Origin: Chaenocephalus aceratus
Lineage: Eukaryota; Chordata; Actinopteri; Perciformes; Channichthyidae
Direction of reading: 5' to 3'
Length of the DNA: 64,000 nucleotides
NCBI GenBank assembly: GCA_023974075.1
Contig: JAMFTG010000705.1
Coordinates: 1 to 64,000 of the forward strand
Below the pieces are notes generated by a model. That model was not told where the DNA came from and ran no database searches. It saw only the letters and a list, made by a program, of their open reading frames with translations. Made by a program: the position numbers and the translations under genes. This document shows positions 1 through 12,634 of this stretch, piece by piece (within the stretch, counting starts at the first letter, position 1; each line of letters starts with the position of its first letter).

Positions 1-231
1 TCATCCGCACTTTTCAGGCACACAAATAAATGAGCACACTTGCTTGTGGATGTCGAGTCCTTGTAGGAAAATATTTTAGGGTCAAGTAGGAAACTAGGCT
101 GCACTCTCAAAGTCCTCGTGTTCTTATTTTATTTATAAGACATACTGGATTATTTCCCAGCAGGCACCATTGTTAATGCACACAGTAACCTCTGGGTGTG
201 TTTTCTATTTCCAAACTACATTTCGGCCTAA
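1..231. other. No feature seen
   Basis: Ordinary AT-rich non-coding DNA at the window edge. No ORF, repeat or motif that I can name. Confidence 0.5.
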
Positions 232-440
232 AACATTTCCATCAGGAGAAACGTTCTGCAGCTTCAGAAAGGATGCAGATATAAAAACACAAAGGTTCCA
301 CAGGAAGAAACATCTCCAGCAACTTGACAACACGTGCAGCGTTTAGAGAACATCCAGCAACTCGAGGAGACATGGCAGCGTCTACTGAAAGCTGCAGAAT
401 CCAAACGCTGAAGAAGCTCAGAAAACAAAGAGGACCAGGG
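232..440. repeat. Flank unit shared by the two 38-bp minisatellites
   Basis: About 200 bp, from AAAACATTTCCATCA onward, is repeated with roughly 90% identity at 33012-33185 and in both places leads directly into a 38-bp minisatellite. This suggests one dispersed element with an expandable end. The family is not recognised. Confidence 0.8.
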
Positions 441-2096
441 GACACTAAAGAGTGACGCACACAACTGAGAGACCTGTGGACACTAAAGAGTGACGCACAC
501 AGCTGGGAGACCAGGGGACACTAAAGAGTGACGCACACAGCTGGGAGACCAGGGGACACTAAAGAGTGACGCACACAGCTGGGAGACCTGTGGACACTAA
601 AGAGTGACGCACACAGCTGGGAGACCAGGGGACACTAAAGAGTGACGCACACAGCTGGGAGGCCAGGGGACACTAAAGAGTGACGCACACAGCTGGGAGA
701 CGAGGGGACACTAAAGAGTGACGCACACAGCTGGGAGACCAGGGGACACTAAAGAGTGATGCACACAGCTGGGAGACCAGGGGACACTAAAGAGTGACGC
801 ACACAGCTGGGAGACCAGGGGACACTAAAGAGTGACGCACACAGCTGGGAGACCTGGGGACACTAAAGAGTGACGCACACAGCTGGTAGACCAGGGGACA
901 CTAAAGAGTGACGCACACAGCTGGGAGACGAGGGGACACTAAAGAGTGACGCACACAGCTGGGAGACCAGGGGACACTAAAGAGTGACGCACACAGCTGG
1001 GAGACCAGGGGACACTAAAGAGTTACGCACACAGCTGGGAGACCAGGGGACACTAAAGAGTGACGCACACAGCTGGGAGACCAGGGGACACTAAAGAGTG
1101 ACGCACACAGCTGGGAGACCGGGGGACACTAAAGAGTGACGCACACAGCTGGGAGACCAGGGGACACTAAAGAGTGACGCACACAGCTGGGAGGCCAGGG
1201 GACACTAAAGAGTGACGCACACAGCTGGGAGACCAGGGGACACTAAAGAGTGACGCACACAGCTGGGAGGCCAGGGGACACTAAAGAGTGACGCACACAG
1301 CTGGGAGACCAGGGGACACTAAAGAGTGACGCACACAGCTGGGAGGCCAGGGGACACTAAAGAGTGACGCACACAGCTGGGAGACCAGGGGACACTAAAG
1401 AGTGATGCACACAGCTGGGAGACCAGGGGACACTAAAGAGTGACGCACACAGCTGGGAGACCAGGGGACACTAAAGAGTGACGCACACAGCTGGGAGACC
1501 TGGGGACACTAAAGAGTGACGCACACAGCTGGTAGACCAGGGGACACTAAAGAGTGACGCACACAGCTGGGAGACGAGGGGACACTAAAGAGTGACGCAC
1601 ACAGCTGGGAGACCAGGGGACACTAAAGAGTGACGCACACAGCTGGGAGACCAGGGGACACTAAAGAGTTACGCACACAGCTGGGAGACCAGGGGACACT
1701 AAAGAGTGACGCACACAGCTGGGAGACCAGGGGACACTAAAGAGTGACGCACACAGCTGGGAGACCGGGGGACACTAAAGAGTGACGCACACAGCTGGGA
1801 GACCAGGGGACACTAAAGAGTGACGCACACAGCTGGGAGGCCAGGGGACACTAAAGAGTGACGCACACAGCTGGGAGACCAGGGGACACTAAAGAGTGAC
1901 GCACACAGCTGGGAGGCCAGGGGACACTAAAGAGTGACGCACACAGCTGGGAGACCAGGGGACACTAAAGAGTGACGCACACAGCTGGGAGGCCAGGGGA
2001 CACTAAAGAGTGACGCACACAGCTGGGAGACCAGGGGACACTAAAGAGTGACGCACACAGCTGGGAGACCAGGGGACACTAAAGAGTGACGCACAC
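441..2096. repeat. 38-bp minisatellite, copy 1 (about 43 units)
   Basis: Units of the form GGGGACACTAAAGAGTGACG plus CACACAGCTGGGAGACCA repeat every 38 bp with few substitutions. Rare variants recur exactly 646 bp apart (17 units): GTTACG at 1024 and 1670, GGTAGA at 890 and 1536, GATGC at 760 and 1406. A 17-unit block was therefore duplicated recently. Confidence 0.97.
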
Positions 2097-2643
2097 AAGT
2101 CACTTTAAATCCAGTAAGGAAACGTGTATTTGAAGAACTGTCCTGTACGCAGAGTTTTGAATCGATCGTCAGATGTTTAGCTCTGAAGACGTGGCACTTT
2201 TTAAAGCCTCCATCTTTTTAAAAGTAATCTCCAGACCACTAGAGAACCGCGCTCTCTCCATAATTAATAATTCCTTAATTACAGCGGTAAATGAAAGCCT
2301 GTATCTTTTGATTAACATCAACACGCTCCTTGTTGGTTTGCCTGACTCCTGGAAGGCTGACGGAGAGCATCGGCGCTAATGAGCTTTTGTTTTGTTTTTT
2401 TAAACCAATTTCAAGTCGTAATTATTCCGACAGATGTCTCTCTTTGCTGTCCCCGCATCTGGACTGAGAGGGTTTTTTCTTAAATATGGAGCAATAGGAG
2501 TTAGGGATTCCCCGCTAATTAGTGTAATTACCAAGGGGTTAATTAATTCAACGCTGTATGTTATAATTGTCGAAGCAAGCTGAAATCCCTGGGCCTCAGT
2601 GGTGTTATTAAGAATTGTATTTGCTTCCAGCTAAGGCTGCCCC
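2097..2643. promoter_or_regulatory. Candidate conserved non-coding element
   Basis: Single-copy, AT-rich DNA with clustered homeodomain-type cores (CTAATTAGTGTAATTACC near 2514 and GGTTAATTAATTC near 2537). No coding potential. The look is that of a vertebrate enhancer, but conservation cannot be tested here. Confidence 0.3.
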
Positions 2644-3751
2644 CAGTGGCGGGCCAGGGTGTGGCTGGGGTAGACTCCAGCCACACCAAGAAATGGCTTA
2701 GCCCCACCATGAACAATGATGTTAAAGTATTCAAATTCAATTAAATAATACGCTAAATGTTGAGAACACGGATCGCAAAAATATACGGGTCGTGTCCACA
2801 ACACACAAAGTGATCCTGCTGTAACAACAAGTGCACGTTACTGACGCAATACGGTTGAGACCTGTGAGGGCTACGAGCCTCACAAACGAACACACATCGT
2901 AAAGGTTATGATTTTGTTTACATTACAGAGATTAAAGTATCTATTGTGATTTTCACCTTGCTGATGGAAACCACCTGCCTTTATAGACGTGTCAGCTAAT
3001 TGGACTACACCATTCCTCTCAAACCCTGAGGGGTGTTTGAAGAGGCCACTCCATTTAAGCCACCCCTTTGTAGAGCCTCTTCCCCCTGCATGCAATAATG
3101 GACTGATCAGTAGTGCTATACATTCCTGCAGTGTGGAGATGAGGGGGGGGGGGGGGTATGTGAGTTGCTCTTGGACAGAAGAGCATACAGGATGTCACCC
3201 ATTTTTGTGACGTTCTGCTTATGCGTTTACATGATATCTGTTGATATCTTCACCTTTTTGTTTAAACCTAATTGATTTTATTACCCATCTTAAAACTGTA
3301 CATATATTGGGTCAATAAAATCCGTATTTTTGCACCTCAACCTGCACTCCTGTTTTTTCCGTACCCTGGTCCTTCACAAGACCATTCGGGGTTATGCTAG
3401 AAGAGGGGACCAAGGAATAGTCCAAGTAGTGGGGGGGTTTTATTCACTAAAGGTGTGGAAATTCTCTGGCGTTATAATATCAGCGCGGCCGCGGTCGGAT
3501 CAAAATGCCTCCGGATGCAATTTGAATAGACCTTCAGCCAATCAGAGCAACGTTGGGTCCGCGTCATGCCTTGCTGATTGAGATCAGAACCGCCATTCAG
3601 TATCCCCTTTGGATCTTCAACGGTCATACGTCACGTTCACAGGGATCGCTTTTTGTTCACTACGAGACAAATGTGCAGTTTTATTTCATACAGTTCCATT
3701 TTGATTGAGACAGGGAGACGAGCCAACACAAATACTCTGGCGCCGCCACTG
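2644..3751. mobile_element. hAT-like non-autonomous DNA transposon
   Basis: Terminal inverted repeats CAGTGGCGG (2644-2652) and CCGCCACTG (3743-3751) bound about 1.1 kb with no long ORF. The CAG...CTG tips fit hAT-type elements. Flanking octamers GCTGCCCC and GCTACTAA match only partly, so the target duplication is degraded or the class is different. The interior has a G run near 3143-3157 and AATAAA near 3315. Confidence 0.6.
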
Positions 3752-4131
3752 GCTACTAACCATGTCACATTTATTTAAAACTCGTTAATGACGTATTTGT
3801 GTAAGGTTTACTGTACCTACTGTAAAAGAAGTCGTCATATGCGTGCAACCTAACTTTAAAAACGTTGACGAGTCATAAAGCAAGATTTTTTTATGATTTG
3901 TTTGCATATAATTTGTTAATATTTCACCAGATTAAATTGCTTTTGTTTGCTTACACTAAAGTGGAACATCTAACCGCCGTGGGATTTTGGTGAGATTACG
4001 ACCATCCTGGCAAAAAGTTACAGATTGGTTAGCTGGCCGATGATTGGTCAACCGCTTAGTGATGTCCCGCCCCCTTTAGCCTATCATGTACAATCTATTA
4101 GAGCACGAGTGTTTCGTAGTGATGTCACTGG
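3752..4131. other. No feature seen
   Basis: Non-coding, AT-rich, single-copy within the window. Nothing recognisable. Confidence 0.4.
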
Positions 4132-4506
4132 GTGTTTCTTAATCTCGAGTAAGGATGCTCCAGAGCCACTATTTCAAGCATGCTACGTCATCGAGTGCCG
4201 CCGAAGGACTGTTCCAATGTCCAGCATACTTGGAATTCTACCGAGCCCGGCGTACTTCGTCGCGAGACATTTCGAGGCTGCACATGGGTAGACTTCGCGT
4301 CCTTAAAATCCCCCACAATGCTTTGCGCACGGACCAATTTCCCCAAATCTGTGGCGGAAAATGTAAGGCGGGGCTTATGTGATGCACACCTCGCCTGTTC
4401 CACTCTTCGTTTTCCGAATGCCAGGAAGGATTCTTGCGTCGCTTCTGAAGCAAGTGACTCGGAAGACATGTGCTACCAAGCAAGCGTCCTCGACATTGAG
4501 AAACGT
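4132..4506. mobile_element. MITE with TTTCTCAAT...ATTGAGAAA ends
   Basis: About 375 bp bounded by inverted ends (TTTCTTAATCTCGAG on the left, CTCGACATTGAGAAACG on the right). The same element recurs several times at 51772-53920. ORFs of 134, 105 and 93 codons inside it are not conserved in frame between copies and are not genes. Confidence 0.8.
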
Positions 4507-4979
4507 TCTGTAAGGAGTCCAACGGAGGTGTTAAAGGAAAGGGAAAACCCCCCAAAAGCCCAATATGGCCTCTTTAAATCTTGACTAGGTTTTATGCTGC
4601 TTTATTAAAAAACATCTCACATAAAACAAAGATGGTTCCTTCCACTTTTCATTATAACACATTTAGTTTGTATCCTTTTTAATAAGAAGTCAAACTTGTT
4701 GTCATGTTATTCAATCCTCCGGACTGCGACTCTATCTGAAAATGAATCAGTCAGGCAATAAAATAATCCTTTATTCCAAATATGTCTTCATTGAGTTTGA
4801 ATGAAACAGCTGTGCAGGTGATGATGGATTGCGCGTCCGCGAGACTTCAAAGATTTCACTGCAATCCGCTGGTTAAAACGGGGTCACGAGGTCACGTCAT
4901 TAAACCTCTTCTCGTATTGATTCCTTCCCTCAACTCTCTGTTTGTTGATTCCAAAAGGCTCGCGGACCACTCGGACAAA
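4507..4979. other. No feature seen
   Basis: Single-copy non-coding DNA; no repeat or ORF of note. Confidence 0.4.
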
Positions 4980-5160
4980 ATGTCAGACGTAATTGATGCT
5001 CATCTGTGTCGCCGAGCATGCTTCCAGGACGACTCGGCGTCTTTTTCCTCACTCTCTTCCCTCTGCATAATTATATGAATTCAATTAAATGGGGAGTGCA
5101 CATTTGCATATCTAGGTTATTTCTCTTATGGAGAGAAACGGGTCTTTGGAGAGTAGAGAA
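4980..5160. promoter_or_regulatory. Candidate regulatory stretch with octamer motif
   Basis: AT-rich single-copy sequence with a perfect octamer ATTTGCAT at 5102-5109 (POU-factor site) next to TAATTATATG and AATTCAATTAAAT. Proposed from motif clustering only. Confidence 0.3.
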
Positions 5161-7017
5161 ACAATTACAAGCCCGGCAGACAGTAAAACCCCCCCGGTTC
5201 TTTTTGTGCTTCGCGGGTTCAGCCTCTGGAGGATACTGCGATAACACCACCGTCACATCCAGGAAGCGATTTAATGGACTCTGATATCTTTAAATGACTT
5301 TGAGCAGTTGTATTTATTATAACGGGACTATTTGTTTTGCCAGGAAAGAAGTCGTTAACATTTGATTGGACATGTTTGATCTGATACTAGTTGGTGAATC
5401 CGTCTGGGAGGAATCTCATTTTCTGTTTTTGGCGGATTCATCTTTCACTGCGGTACTGAAATAACGCATGGTATAAAAACAGTGTTAGTTTACGGGGAGA
5501 ATACGAAACGATAAGACTCCCCTGGAAATTGCTTACAGCTGGAAGTTCAGAAAGTAATCTTTATTAAATGTACCACAAAAACATGTATTATATAACCCAC
5601 ACTCCCAATGCATCCCTGTCTTTTTTTAATACAGTATTTTTCTAAAGTGCGGACGGTTGGCGCCTCGTGCTGCGACGTACAATTATTTCTTTTTCAATTT
5701 GTTCCAGAAAATGGAACAAGGTGCTTGTAATCATTCCCACAGGTGACCTCTTCAAACGTCCCCAGATGTTTAATTTAATACAAGAAAAGAAAACCAGGAA
5801 CACACGGAGCTTGAATAGAGCATAATGGGCGTGGCTAGGTCAACTCTTACAACAGATTGCTTTATGGTGGTAAAGAAGTCAAACTCAAACCACTCTCATG
5901 CCCACAGCAGCTCTGTGACTGTATTTCAATGCACTTTTCCATCTAAATCAGTGTTTACGAAAGCATAATGACTTACTCGCACGTGTACACACAACTAGCG
6001 CCCTGATTGGCAGTTAGCCTGTGTGTGCACTAACCCGCGCGGGGTTGGCGTCGACCCGGAAAGCGAATCAGCTCGGCAGTTATGAAACCCGGAGATAATA
6101 ACGCTGTGCAGAGTTCCCGCTGATTGAGGCACTAAAATAAATTGCCAATGTGATCAAGGTTACAGATCCACTCGCAACAGAAGGCACTTAGTGCAGTCTG
6201 ATGTGTTTCTGTGATAAACGGCCTGGGAAGAGGTGGCGTAATCAGGATACAGAAAATAGAACTCTTCCCTTACAGACACACAAAACAAAGACGTAATCAG
6301 AATCTAAAAATGTTGGATTACAATGTCAATAAAAAACAGGAATTCATTTGCGTGAAAAACACGTATTTTCTCTTGAAATTATTTGTTATTCAGGTTATTC
6401 AACAGTAACCAATCTCACTATATATTTCATATTTACTTGAACAGCGTTATAGATAGATAGATAAAAAACAAGGCAATACTTAAGAGAAATGAAGACACAA
6501 ACAGTTATGCACTTGTCCATGTCCTTGTTCGTCCAATATAACAGGTATTGATTGATTGAGCAGGAAAAGCCTGTTTTATTTATTGAACATTTCTGCAAGT
6601 AAAATGCATTTTACAGCTGGAGGGGTTGGACTCCATCTACGCGCTGAAAGATAACGAGCACGTTCTGTTGTGTTCTGGTGCTGCACGCTTTGTGTGTTTC
6701 ACTTCTAATGTCAGATCACATGAGGACAGAGCGAGGACTGTGAGGATGAAACTGTGCCAGGTTAGACGGAGAAAGAGGACAGACTCCTTCCCCAATGAGC
6801 CGTGGCTCTGCAGACGTCACTTGAATCCCACAGGCTCAGGCTCAGGCTCAGACGCAGAGAGGAGGACTTTGCTTGGTGTCTGGCACAGAGATCAGTTTCG
6901 AGTGTCTGAATCATTGTACCCCAAAGGTCCGGGGTCTCTGATTGCACTGAATTACAGACGCAAGGGCCCTTCATGCTGTTACACAAGAGCTCTCCACACA
7001 CTGCCTGCTGTCTGTGG

Positions 7018-7019
<2 letters not shown>
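5161..7019. other. Non-coding single-copy DNA
   Basis: No gene or known transposon recognised. There is a short GATA run near 6452-6466. The part near 6000-6200 is GC-mixed, non-repetitive and could be regulatory, but I see no decisive signal. Confidence 0.4.

Positions 7020-7084
<65 letters not shown>
7020..7084. repeat. TG microsatellite
   Basis: Uninterrupted TG dinucleotide run of about 65 bp. Confidence 0.98.
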
Positions 7085-7085
<1 letters not shown>

Positions 7086-7285
7086 TCTAGCATTACTATA
7101 CTTGTGGGGACCTACATCTGTCTACATAGTCACGTGTGGGGACTCGCCTCCCTTATGGGGACACATTGGAGGTCCCCATGAGGGGAATCAATAATTTTAG
7201 GGTGAAGACTTGGTTAGGGTTAGGCATGTGTTGGTTCTGGTTAAGGTTAGGATAAGTCTCCAGGAAATGCATGTAAGTCAATGTA
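7085..7285. repeat. TG-associated dispersed element, copy 1
   Basis: Begins CATTACTATACTTGTGGGG and contains CACGTGTGGGGACTCGCCTC. The same sequence, shortened, is at 35311-35444, again with TG runs on both sides. This looks like a fish MITE-type element that carries TG repeats at its ends. A GGTTAGGGTTAGG patch inside it is not telomeric. Confidence 0.8.
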
Positions 7286-8006
<721 letters not shown>

Positions 8007-8480
8007 CAGAAGACAGCAGACTGTGTCGATTCCCTGCAACCTTTCTGTTTGAACTGACGAGGAGGCGTCAGACAAAAGACAAGCAGACTCTGAACATATC
8101 GGTTCACCTGCTGGATTACAAACACATGAACCAAAGGAAGTGAGACTCAAGCAGTGGGTGAATAGATTCACGCTGACGCTACCAATCCATTTAGAAATGA
8201 AACAGTATTACCTCAGGTTCTTTATTTGCACCCGTCGGTAGATTCAGTTTGCAGATAAAAAGACATCCTGCCTAAAAACAAAACACAGACACATCTCTAA
8301 GACATACCAAGCTCAACACGTTTAAAAAGAAAAAGTACACGGACAACATTCATAATTACATAAATCGGCATGTGTGTGATCATCCCCACCCCGCTGCAGG
8401 AGACGATATCAGACGAGTTATCCTGAAACACGTCTTTGTGCTAATGTTGTTCTAAATATTAAGTTGACCTTGGCCGGTCG
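8007..8480. other. No feature seen
   Basis: Single-copy non-coding DNA between the TG block and the AT-rich stretch. Confidence 0.4.
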
Positions 8481-9010
8481 CTAGGAGCGGTAGATGAACG
8501 TTTCTCAACACATGACCTTGAGAGCTTTTTTCATCAATTCCCTTATTTTTTTAGGGCACTGCCTCGGGCTACCCGCCACGAAGAGATCAGTCAGGGGATC
8601 ACTCGAGGCGAAACATGTGAAATTAGACAATCTCCAGTCGAAAACACCCGGCTGTTCATTAACTAGTTCAATTAAAAAACTCCGGTTGAAGAATAATTAA
8701 ATGAAAATGATCGAATTAGCCTTTGTTTCATGTGTAAGCTACTCTTTTCAATTATTCAAAGGCTGGTAATTATTTAAGGAATTTAGTGACAGGACTCTGG
8801 TTAACGTCCAATTATCGCGGCATTTTGAACATTCAATAAAATGGCAATAACTCCACGGCACTAACACGTGGAACAATGGTGGAGTTGAGGTGCTTAAGAC
8901 CAACAAGCATTTCACCACTTGAATTAAAAGCCGTATTCACAAAGATGACGACCTCATCCGGAACAAGTGCATACTCCCAAGAGACGGGAAATTCATTATA
9001 GAATAAAGGA
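8481..9010. promoter_or_regulatory. Candidate conserved non-coding element
   Basis: Dense TAAT-type cores (TCAATTAAAAAACTC, GAATAATTAAATG, TTCAATTATTCAAAG, GGTAATTATTTAAGG, GTCCAATTATCGCGG) spread over about 200 bp of single-copy, non-coding sequence. This resembles developmental enhancers that bind homeodomain factors; conservation is untested. Confidence 0.35.
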
Positions 9011-9242
9011 CATGTGGATTCATATTTTGACAGACCTCTATAATGACTTTAACTCGAATGAGACGGAATATATCATCTGCATTGTGTGTCAAAAGGACCG
9101 ATATGCGTGTACTAGTTATTCCCTTAAAAAAGCATTTTAATATACTAGAAGATTCTCTGAGTCGGGTTGTTTACTTTCGTAAGATAGTGACATCACTGTG
9201 TAACACTCACGCTCCTATTGGGACATCTCTAAGCGGTTAACC

Positions 9243-10119
9243 AATCAGGAGAGGACTCTTTAAAGTAGAGACACTACCTACTGATATACACCTGAACATC
9301 AGCAGGAGAGGACTCTTTAAAGTAGAGACACTACATACTGATATACACCTGAACATCAGCAGGAGAGGACTCTTTAAAGTAGAGACACTACATACTGATG
9401 TACACCTGAACATCAGCAGGAGAGGACTCTTTAAAGTAGAGACACTACATACTGATATACACCTGAACATCAGCAGGAGAGGACTCTTTAAAGTAGAGAC
9501 ACTACATACTGATATACACCTGAACATCAGCAGGAGAGGACTCTTTAAAGTAGAGACACTACATACTGATATACACCTGAACATCAGCAGGAGAGGACTC
9601 TTTAAAGTAGAGACACTACACACTGATATACACCTGAACATCAGCAGGAGAGGACTCTTTAAAGTAGAGACACTACACACTGATATACACCTGAACATCA
9701 ACAGGAGAGGACTCTTTAAAGTAGAGACACTACACACTGATATACACCTGAACATCAGCAGGAGAGGACTCTTTAAAGTAGAGACTCTACATACTGATAT
9801 ACACCTGAACATCAGCAGGAGAGGACTCTTTAAAGTAGAGACACTACACACTGATATACACCTGAACATCAACAGGAGAGGACTCTTTAAAGTAGAGACA
9901 CTACACACTGATATACACCTGAACATCAGCAGGAGAGGACTCTTTAAAGTAGAGACACTACACACTGATATACACCTGAACATCAACAGGAGAGGACTCT
10001 TTAAAGTAGAGACACTACACACTGATATACACCTGAACATCAGCAGGAGAGGACTCTTTAAAGTAGAGACACTACACACTGATATACACCTGAACATCAG
10101 CAGAAGAGGACTCTTTACT
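9243..10119. repeat. 57-bp minisatellite, array A (about 15 units)
   Basis: Units read AGGAGAGGACTCTTTAAAGT, AGAGACACTACATACTGATA, TACACCTGAACATCAGC. The 57-bp period keeps a frame open on the minus strand (unit LLLMFRCISVCSVSTLKSP), giving a spurious 313-codon ORF. Same family and orientation as the array at 45.5 kb; opposite to the one at 27.4 kb. Confidence 0.97.
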
Positions 10120-10432
10120 GAGGGATCATACAGAGAAGCATTCTCCTCTGAAAGGAGTATTTTCAGGAAAGAAAACAAGTAATTTACAGCAGCTTGACAC
10201 TGTCCTCACATAACAAGCTGCAGAGGTATTTCCAGTCTTGGCGAGTTCACAGCGCGGCACGGGGTCGGAGCAATTTATCACGATGATTGCGGCACAATGA
10301 GGACACCGCTGTCCCTCATGTTAAATACCAAACAAGCCTTCACAGAGGAAGGGAGGAGTGTGTGTCAATAACACCTTAATGGGGGAAATAAAATGTCACT
10401 GCTGGCAGAGTTGGGTTATTGTCTGGGTTATT
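10120..10432. other. Single-copy DNA, no gene
   Basis: Non-repetitive sequence of mixed composition. It could be regulatory (GAGCAATTTATCACGATGAT near 10269), but nothing is decisive. Confidence 0.3.
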
Positions 10433-11030
10433 ACGGCTCGTCTACACTACAGCGTCGAAAGCGTCGAAAACTCCAATCTGCCTATTCACTTTCAATGGGG
10501 TGACGTCACGTAGCCTCGCTTTTTCGCCGAACTGAATTGTGGGTAGCAGAGCGGTCCGTCTCCGCCGGAGACGCCGGAGTAGCCAGCGCCAGCCAATCAA
10601 ATCCCGTTTCCCAAAATCTGACAGCTGAAGCCGTAGCCAATCAAACCGCGTCTAAGCTGGGAGAGATATCCCGCCGTTCATTTCTATATTTCAAAAAAAG
10701 TCGGAGGAGAAACTAATTATCGCCGTAGCAAATCACCCGGTTTTGTATGACCAGCCCCTCTTCACCTACCGGGATACAAACCGGAGGAACCAGGCATGGA
10801 GGGAGGTGGCAGAGACAGTGGGGGAAACTGGTAGGTTTTCGCCTGTTTGGGGAGTTTATATATATATATATATATATTGCTGCCATACAATCCCCGGGGG
10901 TTTTTGCTCTGTATGTCGGGGGCGGGAGATTCATGTGATTGGTTGTTGGTCCTGTTGCTTGAATAAAATCCCAAAGCTCCAGACACGCCCAGCTCCAAGC
11001 TATTTTTGAAGCTGTAGTGTGGACGCTGCG
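10433..11030. mobile_element. MITE, ACGGCYCGTC family, copy 1
   Basis: Left end ACGGCTCGTCTACACTACAG, right end GTAGTGTGGACGCTGCG. It shares the interior blocks ATTCATGTGATTGGTTGTTG and CGCCCAGCTCCAAGCT with the copy at 30554-30892. It is longer than that copy and contains a TA run near 10857-10877. It holds a perfect CRE (TGACGTCA) at 10501-10508. Confidence 0.75.
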
Positions 11031-12634
11031 TTACAGTAACGCGTTACTGTAATAATATTACTTTTGTCGGTAACGGAGTAGTGTAACGCGCTACTTTTAT
11101 AACTCAGTAATCACACTACAGTTACTAACATTGCCCCGACACGCGTTACTTCGTTACTTACTAAAATCAGTCATAATCAAACCTCAACAAACACCTGCAA
11201 AGAACAAATGCTAAGGTGAAGCTAACGCACAGCTATTTGTTGTGTGTTTATATCACGTAGACTGTTCTTCTTCTCTGTTTTCCGGTTGTTTCCAGTTTTG
11301 AATGACGAATACACACTACCGCCGCCTGCTGGTAAGGAGAGTTATTGCCACTCACGCATGCGCAGTTCGTACGTGCTCGACTGAAGTCTTTGCGGTGTCT
11401 GGTTCCAGTGCAACACATGGCCAGCATGCAGGAGAACACGCCGACGCAACAGCGTGAGCAGAGATAGACTGCGCAAAATATACAGATAGCAGGAGACAGA
11501 GGACAGCCACGGTCAGATAGCAGGAGACAGAGGACAGCCACGGTCAGATAGCAGGAGACAGAGGACAGCCACGGTCAGATAGCAGGAGACAGAGGACAGC
11601 CACGGTCAGATAGCAGGAGACAGAGGACAGCCACGGTCAGATAGCAGGAGACAGAGGACAGCCACGGTCAGATAGCAGGAGACAGAGGACAGCCACGGTC
11701 AGATAGCAGGAGACAGAGGACAGCCACGGTCAGATAGCAGGAGACAGAGGACAGCCACGGTCAGATAGCAGGAGACAGAGGACAGCCACGGTAGCAGGAG
11801 ACAGACAGCCACGGTCAGATAGCAGGAGACAGAGGACAGCCACGGTCAGATAGCAGGAGACAGAGGACAGCCACGGTCAGATAGCAGGAGACAGAGGACA
11901 GCCACGGTCAGATAGCAGGAGACAGAGGACAGCCACGGTCAGATAGCAGGAGACAGAGAACAGCCATGGTCAGATAGCAGGAGACAGAGGACAGCCACGG
12001 TCAGATAGCAGGAGACAGAGGATAGCCACGGTCAGATAGCAGGAGACAGAGGACAGCCACGGTCAGATAGCAGGAGACAGAGGACAGCCACGGTCAGATA
12101 GCAGGAGACAGAGAACAGCCACGGTCAGATAGCAGGAGACAGAGGACAGCCACGGTCAGATAGCAGGAGACAGAGGACAGCCACGGTCAGATAGCAGGAG
12201 ACAGAGGACAGCCACGGTCAGATAGCAGGAGACAGAGGACAGCCACGGTCGGATAGCAGGAGACAGAGGACAGCCACGGTCAGATAGCAGGAGACAGAGG
12301 ACAGCCACGGTCGGATAGCAGGAGACAGAGAACAGCCACGGTCAGATAGCAGGAGACAGAGGACAGCCACGGTCAGATAGCAGGAGACAGAGGACAGCCA
12401 CGGTCAGATAGCAGGAGACAGAGGACAGCCACGGTCAGATAGCAGGAGACAGAGGACAGCCACGGGCAGATAGGAAAACATTCAGGATCTGGATCAGTCT
12501 TATGCGACAATGGAAGCTGAACTAAACGAGTTACTTTATGTAGAGAGTAACGAAGCAGTGTAATATATTACTTTTTTTAAAGTAATATGTAATATGTAAT
12601 ATATTACTCTTTTTTAGTAACGACCCCATCTCTG
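11031..12634. mobile_element. hAT-type element (TAACGCGTTACT family) with internal array
   Basis: The left part has TAACGCGTTACTGTAATAAT and the right end AGTAACGACCCCATCTCTG, i.e. the CAGAGATGGGGTCGTTACT tip in inverse, typical of a common vertebrate hAT family. The left tip is damaged. About 1 kb of the interior is a 31-bp minisatellite. No transposase coding sequence is recognised. Confidence 0.65.
11483..12473. repeat. 31-bp minisatellite (about 32 units)
   Basis: Tandem CAGATAGCAGGAGACAGAGG plus ACAGCCACGGT, nearly identical between units, with one shortened unit near 11789. It lies wholly within the hAT-type element. Confidence 0.97.

Noticed and set aside
441..2096. CRISPR-like regular repeats
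   Set aside because: Units are contiguous with no unique spacers, and the genome is a vertebrate's. The same holds for the other arrays.
4180..4584. 134-codon ORF
   Set aside because: Lies in a MITE; related copies at 51.8-53.9 kb do not keep the frame.
7205..7220. Interstitial telomere repeat
   Set aside because: Only about two TTAGGG-like units, part of a dispersed element.
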